Source of the DNA: Gammaproteobacteria bacterium
GTDB taxonomy: Bacteria > Pseudomonadota > Gammaproteobacteria > Eutrophobiales > Eutrophobiaceae
Assembly (NCBI GenBank): GCA_026710545.1
Contig: JAPOQU010000001.1
Span: 1 to 40,998, forward strand
Reading direction: 5' to 3'
DNA: 40,998 bases
A model generated the notes under the pieces. It had not been told where the DNA came from and made no database searches. It saw only the letters and a list, made by a program, of their open reading frames with translations. Numbering within the stretch: position 1 is the first letter of the stretch; each line of letters starts with the position of its first letter. The position numbers and the translations under genes are program-made. Of this stretch, positions 9,090 to 17,068 are shown piece after piece.

Positions 9090-9124
9090 AATGCATTTTT
9101 AAAGACTGACTTTGAAAATGCATT
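9090..9124 (-). repeat. Strong hairpin between the small unknown gene and vapB
   Basis: AATGCATTTTTAAAG (9090-9104) can pair with CTTTGAAAATGCATT (9110-9124) over 15 positions with one G-T pair, around a five-base loop. It lies just past the stop of the small minus-strand gene ending at 9136 and upstream of vapB, so it may end that transcript. There is no clean T-run beyond the stem on the minus strand. Confidence 0.5.
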
Positions 9125-9135
9125 GTTTAACGCGT

Positions 9136-9363
9136 TTAACATAGGTGCCCGCCAGTGAAAAAGGCGGGATTCAGGGGATCTGTAATGATTACCGCCAATA
9201 TATGACAAGAAGTGAAGTTACTGAAGAAGCGTAACCATCGCTCTGCGCGTAAATCCGATTCCGGACAAATGTGATCAATCAGGTGATCGAGCAGCGCATT
9301 GCGGCGAACGTCATCCGTGATAGTTGCAGCTATTTTGATAGCGTTGCGAAATTCCCTTTTCAT
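9136..9363 (-). CDS. Small hypothetical protein
   Basis: A 75-residue frame starting MKREFRNAIKIAATITDD. I do not recognise the family. The first ~50 residues look like a charged helical protein (LLDHLIDHICPESDLRAER); the last ~25 are hydrophobic and low in charge, which could mean a truncated or read-through end. It follows the 60-codon gene upstream by about 20 bases on the same strand and ends at the hairpin at 9090-9124. The ribosome binding site is weak. A TTG at 9375 would add four residues. It may be a degraded remnant. Confidence 0.35.
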   Translation of the reverse strand: MKREFRNAIKIAATITDDVRRNALLDHLIDHICPESDLRAERWLRFFSNFTSCHILAVIITDPLNPAFFTGGHLC

Positions 9364-9383
9364 ACTTGTTGTCAATCAACCTG

Positions 9384-9566
9384 TTATTGCGTCGGCTGAT
9401 TAATCTCCCTGAATTGTTGCCGTTCGAGCGCTTCATCAAGCATTTTACTGGTTTCAGGTTCAGCCCTCAGAATTTCCTGGACCTTCGGATCCTGAAAGAA
9501 CCTTCTCGCGGCGTCTTCGAGAAGCTCGGACACTTCCTCCCTGGAACGTTGCCTGATTTTGAACAT
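9384..9566 (-). CDS. Small acidic helical hypothetical protein
   Basis: Sixty residues, starting MFKIRQRSREEVSELLED, rich in Glu, Arg and Leu and predicted by eye to be helical. No family recognised. Support for a real gene is contextual: AAGGAGGG (9577-9584 on the minus strand) lies ten bases before the ATG, and a promoter with 17-base spacing sits just upstream. A TTG two codons earlier is an alternative start. Its small acidic nature and position before a second small gene resemble an antitoxin-like arrangement, but nothing proves that. Confidence 0.5.
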   Translation of the reverse strand: MFKIRQRSREEVSELLEDAARRFFQDPKVQEILRAEPETSKMLDEALERQQFREINQPTQ

Positions 9567-9604
9567 GGTCAAAATTCCCTCCTTCGGAATTCATATTGGA
9601 TTTA

Positions 9605-9633
9605 AGTATAGTCCTGAGAGGCCTGTAGTACAA
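9605..9633 (-). promoter_or_regulatory. Candidate sigma70-type promoter for the small minus-strand genes
   Basis: On the minus strand TTGTAC (9633-9628) and TATACT (9610-9605) are exactly 17 bases apart, and the -10 lies 38 bases before the ATG at 9566. The -10 matches five of six consensus positions; the -35 matches three. Confidence 0.5.
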
Positions 9634-9744
9634 TACTGAAACAACTCTACAGGAGTTCGCGCTATCGCCAGTGAAATAGTGCAATATCCAAGTTACGGTG
9701 AGTGATGTAGAGATTTTATTTCATGGCGAGGTAAGAATTCCTTT

Positions 9745-9906
9745 ATGACGATTAATACCGCCTTTACTGAACTTGCCGGCTGCCGCCATCCGGTCCAGAA
9801 CGCCGGCATGGGTACGGCATCGCCGGCGTTGGGGGCTGCCAGCGCCGAACTGGTCGCAGGAGCGGAACAGTTACTTAATCAGCACACTCGACGGGGAGTT
9901 GAATGA
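9745..9906 (+). pseudogene. Remnant of a nitronate monooxygenase (2-nitropropane dioxygenase-like) gene, internally deleted
   Basis: This 53-codon frame starts MTINTAFTELAGCRHPVQNA and continues GMGTASPAL, the conserved N-terminus of nitronate monooxygenase / NPD-family flavoproteins. It then passes directly into AELVAGAEQLL, which resembles the extreme C-terminal helix of that family. Family members are about 310-370 residues, so some 260-310 residues (FMN-binding barrel and catalytic His) are missing while the frame stays open. Its stop overlaps the next start in ATGA, the coupling expected of the original intact gene. The C-terminal match is by memory of the family and less certain than the N-terminal match. 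An assembly collapse is an alternative. Confidence 0.65.
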
Positions 9907-10772
9907 AAACCGGAGTAATCGGTCTTGGCGCCATGGGCAGCGGCATGGCGTTGAACCTGCACAAGGCAGGGCACCTGCACGGGGTCTGGAACCGCACCCG
10001 CAGCAAAGCGGCGGCTATTGCCGGCAAAACCGGAGCGATCCTGTATGAATCACCTGCGGACCTGGCCCCGGACTGTGAACTTATCCTTCTGTGCGTGTCC
10101 CGCGACGCGGATGTGCTGGAGATGGTGGAGCAGGTTGCGGCAACTGCCGGGTCCGGGTCGATTGTCGTGGATACATCTACCGTCAGCAGCAACACGGCGG
10201 TACTCGCTGCGGAGAAACTGGCGAAAACAGGCGTTGCTTTCCTGGATTGCCCCGTCTCCGGTGGTGTCGAAGGGGCCAGGAAAGGCACCCTGGCCATGAT
10301 GGCAGGGGGTGATCCCGCAGTGCTGGCCCGGGCTGAAGGGGCTCTGATGTCGATTGCCGCCAACATCACGCTGGTAGGTACCACCGGCAGCGGCCAGGCC
10401 TGCAAGGCGGTAAACCAGATCATGTGCGCCGGGGTAAACCAGGCAGTGACCGAAGCCCTGGCATTCGGTGAGGCCATGGGACTGGATATGCACAAGGTCG
10501 TGGACGTAGTGGCGAAAGGCGCTGCGGGTAACTGGTTCCTGGACCATCGCGGCAAGACCATGCTGGCAGACGATAACGATACCGGCTTCAAGCTCAACCT
10601 GCACCACAAGGACCTGACTATCTGCAAGGCGATGATGGGGGGACTGGACAATGTTACCCTGCCGCTGGTCGATACGACGCTCAGGCAGTACGAACAGTTG
10701 ATGGAGCAGGGTTACGGTGACGAAGACATCTCCGCGCTGTACCGGCTGAAAAGGCCTGCGCCTGTTGATTAG
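9903..10772 (+). CDS. NAD(P)-dependent beta-hydroxyacid dehydrogenase (3-hydroxyisobutyrate dehydrogenase family)
   Basis: A 289-residue protein with all family blocks: Rossmann GLGAMGSGMA (7-16), substrate-binding DCPVSGG (115-121), catalytic Lys168 within GSGQACKAVN (162-171), and KDLTICKA near residue 237. These enzymes oxidise or reduce beta-hydroxy acids such as 3-hydroxyisobutyrate, tartronate semialdehyde or succinic semialdehyde; the exact substrate is not readable. It is translationally coupled (ATGA) to the truncated nitronate-monooxygenase gene, so the pair probably formed one catabolic operon. About 170 non-coding bases follow before the ABC transporter operon. Confidence 0.92.
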   Translation: MKTGVIGLGAMGSGMALNLHKAGHLHGVWNRTRSKAAAIAGKTGAILYESPADLAPDCELILLCVSRDADVLEMVEQVAATAGSGSIVVDTSTVSSNTAVLAAEKLAKTGVAFLDCPVSGGVEGARKGTLAMMAGGDPAVLARAEGALMSIAANITLVGTTGSGQACKAVNQIMCAGVNQAVTEALAFGEAMGLDMHKVVDVVAKGAAGNWFLDHRGKTMLADDNDTGFKLNLHHKDLTICKAMMGGLDNVTLPLVDTTLRQYEQLMEQGYGDEDISALYRLKRPAPVD

Positions 10773-10944
10773 CCACAGAAAACACGGAGAGCACAGATAT
10801 AGATGTATGTGGCTTCGTGTAGTCTGGTTGTGGCATCCTGCAACTTGACTAGTTCTGATAAATATGCAGAATATCGCTTCTCACAGGTATTCTGCCTGAG
10901 CGGTAACAGATCCCGTTAATGAAAAAATCAACTGAATATTGATC

Positions 10945-11715
10945 ATGTCAGCCAATAATGGAACGCCGGCCATCGAGGTCAGGGGGCTTGATAAACAATT
11001 CGGTCCCATACATGCAGTGCGGAACATTTCGTTTTCCGTAAACCATGGCGAGGTCCTGGGCTTCCTTGGACCTAACGGCGCCGGCAAGTCCACCACCATG
11101 AAGATGATTACCGGTTTCCTGGAACCGACCGATGGTACGGTGCTGGTGAATGGTCACGACGTCATGACCGATCCCATCAGCGTCAAGGCGTCTATCGGCT
11201 ACCTGCCCGAAGGCGCGCCCGGCTATGCGGAGATGACGGTTATCCGTTTCCTTGAATTCGTGGCGGAGATACGCGGCCTGGAAGGCGCGGAAAAGCAGCA
11301 GCGTATAGACAAGGTCGTTGACCAGATCCACCTGGACGGTGTCCTGGAACAAACCATTGATACCTTGTCGAAAGGTTTCAAACGCCGTGTCGGGGTAGCC
11401 CAGGCCCTGTTACACGATCCCGACGTACTGATCATGGACGAGCCCACGGATGGCCTGGACCCCAATCAGAAGCATGAAGTCAGAAGTCTGATCAAGGAAA
11501 TGGCTGAGAACAAGGCCATCGTCATTTCCACGCATATCCTGGAGGAAGTCGATGCCGTCTGCAGCAGGGCAATTATCATTGCCGCCGGGCAGATCCTGTT
11601 TGACGGTACGCCCGCCGAACTGCGCGCGCAGTCTGAAATCAATGATTACGATGACGCTTTCCGTACCATCACCAGCCGGTTTTATACCAGCCAGGGGGAA
11701 GCAGGCCAATCATGA
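10945..11715 (+). CDS. ABC transporter ATP-binding protein (GldA-like)
   Basis: A 256-residue ABC ATPase with Walker A GPNGAGKST (42-50), signature LSKGFKRR near residue 136, and Walker B LIMDEPTDGLDP near 162, followed by the switch His in STHILEEVD. It resembles the ATPases of ABC-2 exporters paired with a GldF-type permease. The first of four genes in one operon, it overlaps the permease by four bases (ATGA). A TTG at 10939 is an alternative start; the ATG at 10945 is preferred. Confidence 0.93.
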   Translation: MSANNGTPAIEVRGLDKQFGPIHAVRNISFSVNHGEVLGFLGPNGAGKSTTMKMITGFLEPTDGTVLVNGHDVMTDPISVKASIGYLPEGAPGYAEMTVIRFLEFVAEIRGLEGAEKQQRIDKVVDQIHLDGVLEQTIDTLSKGFKRRVGVAQALLHDPDVLIMDEPTDGLDPNQKHEVRSLIKEMAENKAIVISTHILEEVDAVCSRAIIIAAGQILFDGTPAELRAQSEINDYDDAFRTITSRFYTSQGEAGQS

Positions 11716-12449
11716 ATAAAAACATCAAGGCGATACTGAAGCGGGAATTGTACGGGTATTTCCATACGCCGGTTGCCTATGTCTTTATTATTATCTTCCT
11801 GTTTCTGACCGGCATCTTCAGTTTTTACCTGGGCGCGTTTTACGAACGCGGCCAGGCGGACCTTGAGCCTTTCTTCCGGTTTCACCCGTGGCTTTACCTG
11901 TTCCTGATACCGGCTATTGCCATGCGCCTGTGGTCGGAAGAGAGGAAAACCGGGACGATTGAACTGCTCATGACGTTGCCGATTTCGACCACGGACGCAG
12001 TGCTGGGTAAATTTCTTGCTGCATGGTGCTTTACCGCAATTGCCCTGGCGCTGACGTTTCCCATGTGGATCACGGTAAATTATCTCGGCGAGCCGGATAA
12101 TACCGTTATCATCGCCGGCTATATCGGCAGCCTGTTGATGGCCGGCGGTTTCCTGGCAATCGGTTCCTGTATTTCAGCCCTGTCAAAAAGCCAGGTGATC
12201 GCATTCGTGATCAGTGTCGTGATCTGTTTCCTGTTCATTCTCAGCGGCTTTCCGCTGGTGCTGGATTTTTTCCAGGGCTGGGCGCCCCAGGCACTGGTTG
12301 AAGTGATTTCATCGCTCAGTTTTCTGACCCACTTTGATTCCATCAATAAGGGCGTGATCGATTTGCGTGATGTAATTTATTATCTCGTGCTCATCTCTTT
12401 CTGGCTGTATGCCAACGTCGTGGTTATCGATACACGTAAAGCTGATTGA
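11712..12449 (+). CDS. ABC-2 type transporter permease (GldF-like)
   Basis: A 245-residue membrane protein with about six hydrophobic segments, for example residues 22-42, 62-70, 99-117, 130-152, 158-178 and 220-240. LWSEERKTGTIELLMTLPIS is the conserved cytoplasmic block of ABC-2 permeases of the GldF/NosY type. It is coupled to the ATPase upstream and followed nine bases later by the GldG-like gene. In Bacteroidetes gldF and gldG are linked to gliding; in proteobacteria the same gene set occurs in non-gliding cells and its cargo is unknown. Confidence 0.9.
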   Translation: MNKNIKAILKRELYGYFHTPVAYVFIIIFLFLTGIFSFYLGAFYERGQADLEPFFRFHPWLYLFLIPAIAMRLWSEERKTGTIELLMTLPISTTDAVLGKFLAAWCFTAIALALTFPMWITVNYLGEPDNTVIIAGYIGSLLMAGGFLAIGSCISALSKSQVIAFVISVVICFLFILSGFPLVLDFFQGWAPQALVEVISSLSFLTHFDSINKGVIDLRDVIYYLVLISFWLYANVVVIDTRKAD

Positions 12450-12458
12450 TTAACTGAT

Positions 12459-14321
12459 ATGAAGTACAAACGTCTCTTGACAGGTTCGGGCATCCTTCTG
12501 GCGGCCGTGCTGGCAGTGGCCCTGATCACAATCGGCAACAACCTGTTTACCGGTCTCCGGCTTGACCTGACTGAAAACAAACTGTTCACATTGTCACCGG
12601 GCACCATCAACATAATAAGCTCTCTGGAAGAACCCGTTTCCCTGGATTTTTACCTGTCACGCAAGACCCTTGCAGACTTCCCGCAACTGATAAACTACGC
12701 CAACCGGGTTCGTGACCTGCTGGAAGAATACGCGGCAAAATCGGGCGGAAATATTGAATTGACCATCATCGAACCTGAACCGTTCTCGGAAGAGGAAGAC
12801 CAGGCTGTTGCCAGTGGTTTAAACGGAATAGGCGTAAGCGCCGCCGGTGACCGCGCTTATTTCGGCCTGGTAGGTGTCAACTCTACCGATGATGAAGTCA
12901 ATATTCCGTTCTTTCAGGCATCCCGTGAAGGAGCGCTTGAGTATGACATTACCAAGCTGGTCTATAATCTTGCCAACCCGGAAAAGCGCGTCGTCGGCGT
13001 AATGTCGGGTCTGCCGTTGTTTGGTAATCCGGCACAGGGGATCATGGAACGCTGGGCCATTATTGACATGATGGAGGAATTCTTCGAAGTGCGTAACCTC
13101 AACACTTCCGCGGACAGCATCGATGAAGATGTCAACGTGTTGATGGTTGTGCATCCGAAGGGGTTTTCCGAGCAGACATTGTTTGCCATAGACCAGTATT
13201 TACTCAACGGCGGTCACGCCATGCTGTTTGTGGACCCTCTGGCCGAGGGAGATAACGCCGAACCGGACCCGGCCAATCCGTATGTCATGCCGGACCTGTC
13301 TTCCAACCTGAATATCATGCTGGAAGGCTGGGGCCTGGAAGTCGACACCGGTAAAATCGCCGCGGATATCAACCTGGCCATGCGCGTGCAGACCCAGGGC
13401 GCCCGCGGCCCCCAGGAAAGTAATTACCTGCCCTGGCTCCAGCTTGGGGAACTCAACCTTAACCGCGAGGATTTCAGTACCAGTGAGTTAAACCTGGTCC
13501 ACATGGGTACGGCAGGGATAATCAAGCGCCATGAAGACGCGGCCATAGAACTGACACCGTTGCTGGTGACTACTACGGATTCCATGGAAATGGAGAGAGA
13601 CCTGCTGTTCTTCCAACGGGACCCCAACGTGATGCTGGCCAATTTCGAGTCGGGGAATAAAGCCCTGCTGCTCGCGGCAAGAATCAGCGGTAACGTACCA
13701 AGCGCATACCCTGACGGCTTGCTGTCTGAGGAGGAGGAAGATGAGGCCACTGCCATGGAAGACACGGTGAAGGAGGGCAGGGTCGATGTGGTCCTGGTCG
13801 GCGATACCGACATCCTGGCGGACCATTTCTGGATCAGGATGCAGAACTTCTTCGGGGTACAGATACCCCAGAGCATTGCCAATAACGGTGATTTCGTCAT
13901 CAATACCCTGGATAACCTGGCGGGCAATACCGACCTGATAAGCCTGCGCAGCCGGGGCGAGTTCTCCCGCCCGTTCACCGTGGTTGAGCAGATACGCCGG
14001 GATGCGGAAGCCCAGTTCCGCGAACAGGAACAGGAATTGCAGGCCCGGCTGGAAGAGACGGAGCAGAAAATTGCACAGTTGCAGCAGGAAGGCGGCGAAG
14101 GCGCGTTGCTGCTTAGCCAGGAGCAGGCCGAGGAAATTGAAAAATTCCGGCAGGAACAAATCAGGACGCGCAAGGAGTTACGCGCAGTCCAGCATGAACT
14201 GCAAAAGAACATCGAGCGGCTGGGTACGCAACTCAAATTTGTGAACATCGGTCTAATCCCGTTGATCATTGCGCTGCTGGCCCTGTTTGCAGGTATCCGG
14301 CGGGCGCGCAGCAAGGTCTGA
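12459..14321 (+). CDS. GldG-like ABC transporter auxiliary protein
   Basis: A 620-residue protein with an N-terminal membrane helix (8-28), the conserved start LRLDLTENKLFTLSPGT (35-51), a large extracytoplasmic domain, a coiled coil at roughly 505-590 (Glu/Gln-rich heptads), and a C-terminal membrane helix at about 593-612. This is the GldG / ABC_transp_aux architecture, an extracytoplasmic partner of the permease rather than a solute-binding protein. It overlaps the next gene by one base. Acidic EEEEDEATAMED near residue 428 is probably a surface loop. Confidence 0.88.
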   Translation: MKYKRLLTGSGILLAAVLAVALITIGNNLFTGLRLDLTENKLFTLSPGTINIISSLEEPVSLDFYLSRKTLADFPQLINYANRVRDLLEEYAAKSGGNIELTIIEPEPFSEEEDQAVASGLNGIGVSAAGDRAYFGLVGVNSTDDEVNIPFFQASREGALEYDITKLVYNLANPEKRVVGVMSGLPLFGNPAQGIMERWAIIDMMEEFFEVRNLNTSADSIDEDVNVLMVVHPKGFSEQTLFAIDQYLLNGGHAMLFVDPLAEGDNAEPDPANPYVMPDLSSNLNIMLEGWGLEVDTGKIAADINLAMRVQTQGARGPQESNYLPWLQLGELNLNREDFSTSELNLVHMGTAGIIKRHEDAAIELTPLLVTTTDSMEMERDLLFFQRDPNVMLANFESGNKALLLAARISGNVPSAYPDGLLSEEEEDEATAMEDTVKEGRVDVVLVGDTDILADHFWIRMQNFFGVQIPQSIANNGDFVINTLDNLAGNTDLISLRSRGEFSRPFTVVEQIRRDAEAQFREQEQELQARLEETEQKIAQLQQEGGEGALLLSQEQAEEIEKFRQEQIRTRKELRAVQHELQKNIERLGTQLKFVNIGLIPLIIALLALFAGIRRARSKV

Positions 14322-15418
14322 TGAATAACAGGCGGGTCATAGTCGCTGCCCTGACGGTTATTGTCGTTATTGCCGCAGTTGTCGTCAGTCAGCAAAGGGC
14401 GCCGCAGACAAGCAGGGAGAAAGCCAGCCTGTTCCCCGAGCTTGCCGGGAAAATCAACGACGTGAGCGAGCTGGTCATCCGTGACGGTGAAACAACGCTG
14501 ACGGTTCAGCGCGTATCGGACAGGTGGGGCATAGCTGAAGCAGATGACTACCCGGCCCTGGTGGACGATGTGAAACAGGCCGTACTGGCCGTGTCTGATT
14601 TGCAGGTTGTCGCGGAAAAGACCAGCAACCCTGACCTCTACAAGAGGCTGGGCGTTGAAGACCCGGACAGCCTGGGCGCGACCTCTCACTTGCTGACATT
14701 GAAAAGCGACGGCGACGAGCTGGCTCGGCTGATCGTCGGCGCGACCAGGAGAAGTAAATCGGCTTCCAGCGCACCTGGTTTGTATGTACGAATCCCCGGA
14801 CAACAACACGCCCTGCTGGTGGAAGGAAGGCTGTCGGTGAGCGCTGATATTATTCAATGGATCAAACGCGATATCGTCAATATAGAGGGAGACCGGGTCA
14901 GCGCAGTGCATATACAGCCTGCGGGCGGTCAGGAAGTAAGCCTGGAAAGAGCAGAACCTGGAGATGACCTGGTATTGCAAAACATTCCGGAGGGCAAGGA
15001 GCAGCAGTCCGAATACCTTATCAGCCGTATCGCGACCATACTCGAAAACGTTTACGTTGACGCTGTCGGAAGGGAAGACAGTTTTGATTATTCAAGACCG
15101 GATGCCGTTATCAATGTGGCGACGTTCGATGGTCTGGTGGCGGACATTGAGACCGTGAAAAGCGGCGAACATACCCATGCGCGGTTTTCTTTTTCTGCGC
15201 AGCCCGGCCGTGCCGATAACGGGGAGACTGATGGAGATGGTTCCACGGATGAGGAAGAAATCAAGGTAACCCCCGAACAGGAAGCCGAAACCCTGAACCG
15301 CCTGGCGGAGGGCTGGGCCTACCAGTTGTCAACATCGAAAGCGGAGTTGTTCAACCAGTCTCTTTCCGACCTTGTGCGTGAGCCTGAGAACGAGGAACCT
15401 GAAGACGACTCCGGGTAA
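14321..15418 (+). CDS. DUF4340 domain protein, last gene of the Gld-type ABC operon
   Basis: A 365-residue protein with one N-terminal membrane helix (6-23) and an extracytoplasmic region of repeated beta-rich units, for example FPELAGKINDVSELVI and later IKRDIVNIEGDRVSAV. DUF4340 proteins nearly always follow GldG-like genes, and that is the position here. The C-terminus is strongly acidic (EPENEEPEDDSG). Function unknown; it may form the periplasmic part of the transporter. The start overlaps the GldG-like stop (TGATG). Confidence 0.85.
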   Translation: MNNRRVIVAALTVIVVIAAVVVSQQRAPQTSREKASLFPELAGKINDVSELVIRDGETTLTVQRVSDRWGIAEADDYPALVDDVKQAVLAVSDLQVVAEKTSNPDLYKRLGVEDPDSLGATSHLLTLKSDGDELARLIVGATRRSKSASSAPGLYVRIPGQQHALLVEGRLSVSADIIQWIKRDIVNIEGDRVSAVHIQPAGGQEVSLERAEPGDDLVLQNIPEGKEQQSEYLISRIATILENVYVDAVGREDSFDYSRPDAVINVATFDGLVADIETVKSGEHTHARFSFSAQPGRADNGETDGDGSTDEEEIKVTPEQEAETLNRLAEGWAYQLSTSKAELFNQSLSDLVREPENEEPEDDSG

Positions 15419-15627
15419 TACCTGTTTTACCTGCGCTTAAATCAAACGGGGCCTGATCGCCCATGTTGCCGTACAGGGGCTTCCCTGGAACCCGGAATTT
15501 TGTTGAATCTCGCCTGTATCGCACAATAAATGACAGTCAGTTGCAGTTATTTATCGCTATAACTAACTGTTATCTATAGATATTTAAAAAAAGTTACAAT
15601 TTTTTTCAAAAATCTTGCATTTTTCTG

Positions 15628-15656
15628 TTGCATTGCACAAATTATTGGTTTATGAT
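15628..15656 (+). promoter_or_regulatory. Candidate sigma70-type promoter of the phasin gene
   Basis: TTGCAT (15628-15633) and TATGAT (15651-15656) are 17 bases apart in an AT-rich stretch, 37 bases before the phasin start. The 275-base gap from 15419 is otherwise without genes and contains A/T tracts around 15580-15610 that could act as an UP-like element. This fits strong expression of an abundant granule protein. Confidence 0.5.
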
Positions 15657-15693
15657 GCACCGCAACATCAACTTGACAGCGGAGATATCAACC

Positions 15694-16056
15694 ATGAATG
15701 TACAGACCGAAAAATATTTTGAACCCGTCAGGCAGATTAATGCCCTGGCTCTTGAAAACATTGAGAAGCTGCTGGATATCCAGCTCAAGTCTATCAATGA
15801 CACAACCAGGCTGGGCGTAGAGCAGTTGAAGTCTGCAGTCGATATCACGGATGCCGACGGCCTGAAAAAGTACATCACCGACCAGACTGAAATAGTGAAA
15901 GGTCTTGGTGAGCGCTTCGTTAAGGATACCCAGGCGGCCCTTGAAATCGGCACAAGCTATACCGACAAGGTACAGCAGATTGTGACCGAGACGATTAAGC
16001 CGGACGTTGCTGAAAAAGCCAAGACAACTGCCAAAGCTGCGCCCAACAGCAAATAA
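15694..16056 (+). CDS. Phasin family protein (PHA granule-associated)
   Basis: A 120-residue helical protein starting MNVQTEKYFEPVRQINALAL, with the amphipathic repeats of the Phasin_2 family (ENIEKLLDIQLKSINDTTRL) and an Ala/Lys-rich C-terminal tail (AEKAKTTAKAAPNSK). Phasins coat polyhydroxyalkanoate granules. The start is set at 15694 by GGAG seven bases upstream and by the family N-terminus; the frame is open further upstream but has no phasin features. Own promoter and strong terminator make it a one-gene unit. No PHA synthase is in the window. Confidence 0.88.
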   Translation: MNVQTEKYFEPVRQINALALENIEKLLDIQLKSINDTTRLGVEQLKSAVDITDADGLKKYITDQTEIVKGLGERFVKDTQAALEIGTSYTDKVQQIVTETIKPDVAEKAKTTAKAAPNSK

Positions 16057-16113
16057 ACAGTTATACCCTCCCTCCTAACCGCCGGCTTTCCCCCCAGAAC
16101 CGGCGGTCGGTTG

Positions 16114-16138
16114 AGCCGCCCGTAAGGGCGGCTTTTTT
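16114..16138 (+). terminator. Rho-independent terminator after the phasin gene
   Basis: AGCCGCCC (16114-16121), loop GTAA, GGGCGGCT (16126-16133), then six T residues: a textbook intrinsic terminator with an eight-base perfect GC-rich stem. A second inverted repeat, CCGCCGG/CCGGCGG (about 16079-16106), lies just before it and may be a tandem stem. Confidence 0.93.
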
Positions 16139-16192
16139 ATTTCCACCCTGTTAAAATGTGCTGTAAATTTTCCTAATTTATAGCGGCAAACG

Positions 16193-17068
16193 ATGACGTT
16201 CCAGGATTTGATTGTCACCCTGCAACAGTACTGGTCAGAGCAGGGTTGCGTCGTACTACAACCTTATGACATGGAAGTGGGCGCCGGTACCTTCCATCCG
16301 GCTACCTTCCTGCGGGCCATTGGCCCGGAGCCATGGAATGCCGCGTACGTCCAGGCTTCCAGGCGGCCTACGGACGGACGATACGGCGAAAATCCCAACC
16401 GCCTGCAGCGTTATTACCAGTTCCAGGTGATCCTCAAACCCTCACCGGCCGATATCCAGGAACTGTACCTGAAATCATTACAACACCTCGGGATCGACAC
16501 GCTTACCCATGATGTCCGTTTCATCGAGGATAACTGGGAATCCCCTACCCTGGGGGCCTGGGGCCTGGGCTGGGAAGTCTGGCTGAACGGCATGGAAATC
16601 AGCCAGTTCACCTATTTTCAACAAGCCGGAGGACTGGAGTGCAAACCGGTTTCCGGCGAGATCACTTACGGCCTTGAGCGTATCGCGGTTTACCTGCAGG
16701 ACATCAGCAATGTTTATGACCTGGTCTGGGCCGACACGGCAAACGGTCCGGTAAGCTACGGTGACATCCACCACCAGGATGAAGTGGAGATGTCAACCTA
16801 CAATTTCGAAAAGGCTGACACCACAAGCCTGTTCCGCTGGTTTGACGAATGCGAAGCACAAACCATGAAGCTGGTCGAGGATGACCTGCCGTTACCTGCC
16901 TACGAACTGGTACTGAAAGCTTCGCACATCTTCAACCTGCTGGATGCCAGGCACGCCGTCAGCGTAACCGAGCGCCAGCGCTTCATACTGCGGGTGAGGA
17001 CAGCCGCGCGTGCGGTCGCGCGGAGTTATTACGACAAACGGGAAAAACTGGGTTTTCCATTGTGTTGA
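16193..17068 (+). CDS. glyQ: Glycine-tRNA ligase alpha subunit
   Basis: A 291-residue protein covering the whole length of bacterial GlyQ. It starts [20 protein letters not shown] and has the conserved [19 protein letters not shown] block and, later, [19 protein letters not shown]. It is the catalytic subunit of the alpha2beta2 glycyl-tRNA synthetase, typical of most Gram-negative bacteria. The gene overlaps glyS by seven bases, so the two are translated together. The leader between the phasin terminator and the ATG is only about 55 AT-rich bases and must contain its promoter. Confidence 0.98.
   Translation: MTFQDLIVTLQQYWSEQGCVVLQPYDMEVGAGTFHPATFLRAIGPEPWNAAYVQASRRPTDGRYGENPNRLQRYYQFQVILKPSPADIQELYLKSLQHLGIDTLTHDVRFIEDNWESPTLGAWGLGWEVWLNGMEISQFTYFQQAGGLECKPVSGEITYGLERIAVYLQDISNVYDLVWADTANGPVSYGDIHHQDEVEMSTYNFEKADTTSLFRWFDECEAQTMKLVEDDLPLPAYELVLKASHIFNLLDARHAVSVTERQRFILRVRTAARAVARSYYDKREKLGFPLC

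Noticed and set aside
10773..10944. TTGACT at 10845-10850 as the -35 of the ABC operon promoter
   Set aside because: At 16-18 bases downstream no acceptable -10 is present; nothing else was recognised in this 172-base gap.
13424..14980. 518-codon minus-strand frame opposite the GldG-like and DUF4340 genes
   Set aside because: Very long but Ser/Arg/Cys-rich with no domain, and both plus-strand genes are recognisable and coupled; a shadow frame.
15474..15487. CAGGG-GCTT-CCCTG inverted repeat after the DUF4340 gene as a terminator
   Set aside because: The stem is only five bases and no T-run follows; not enough to call a terminator.
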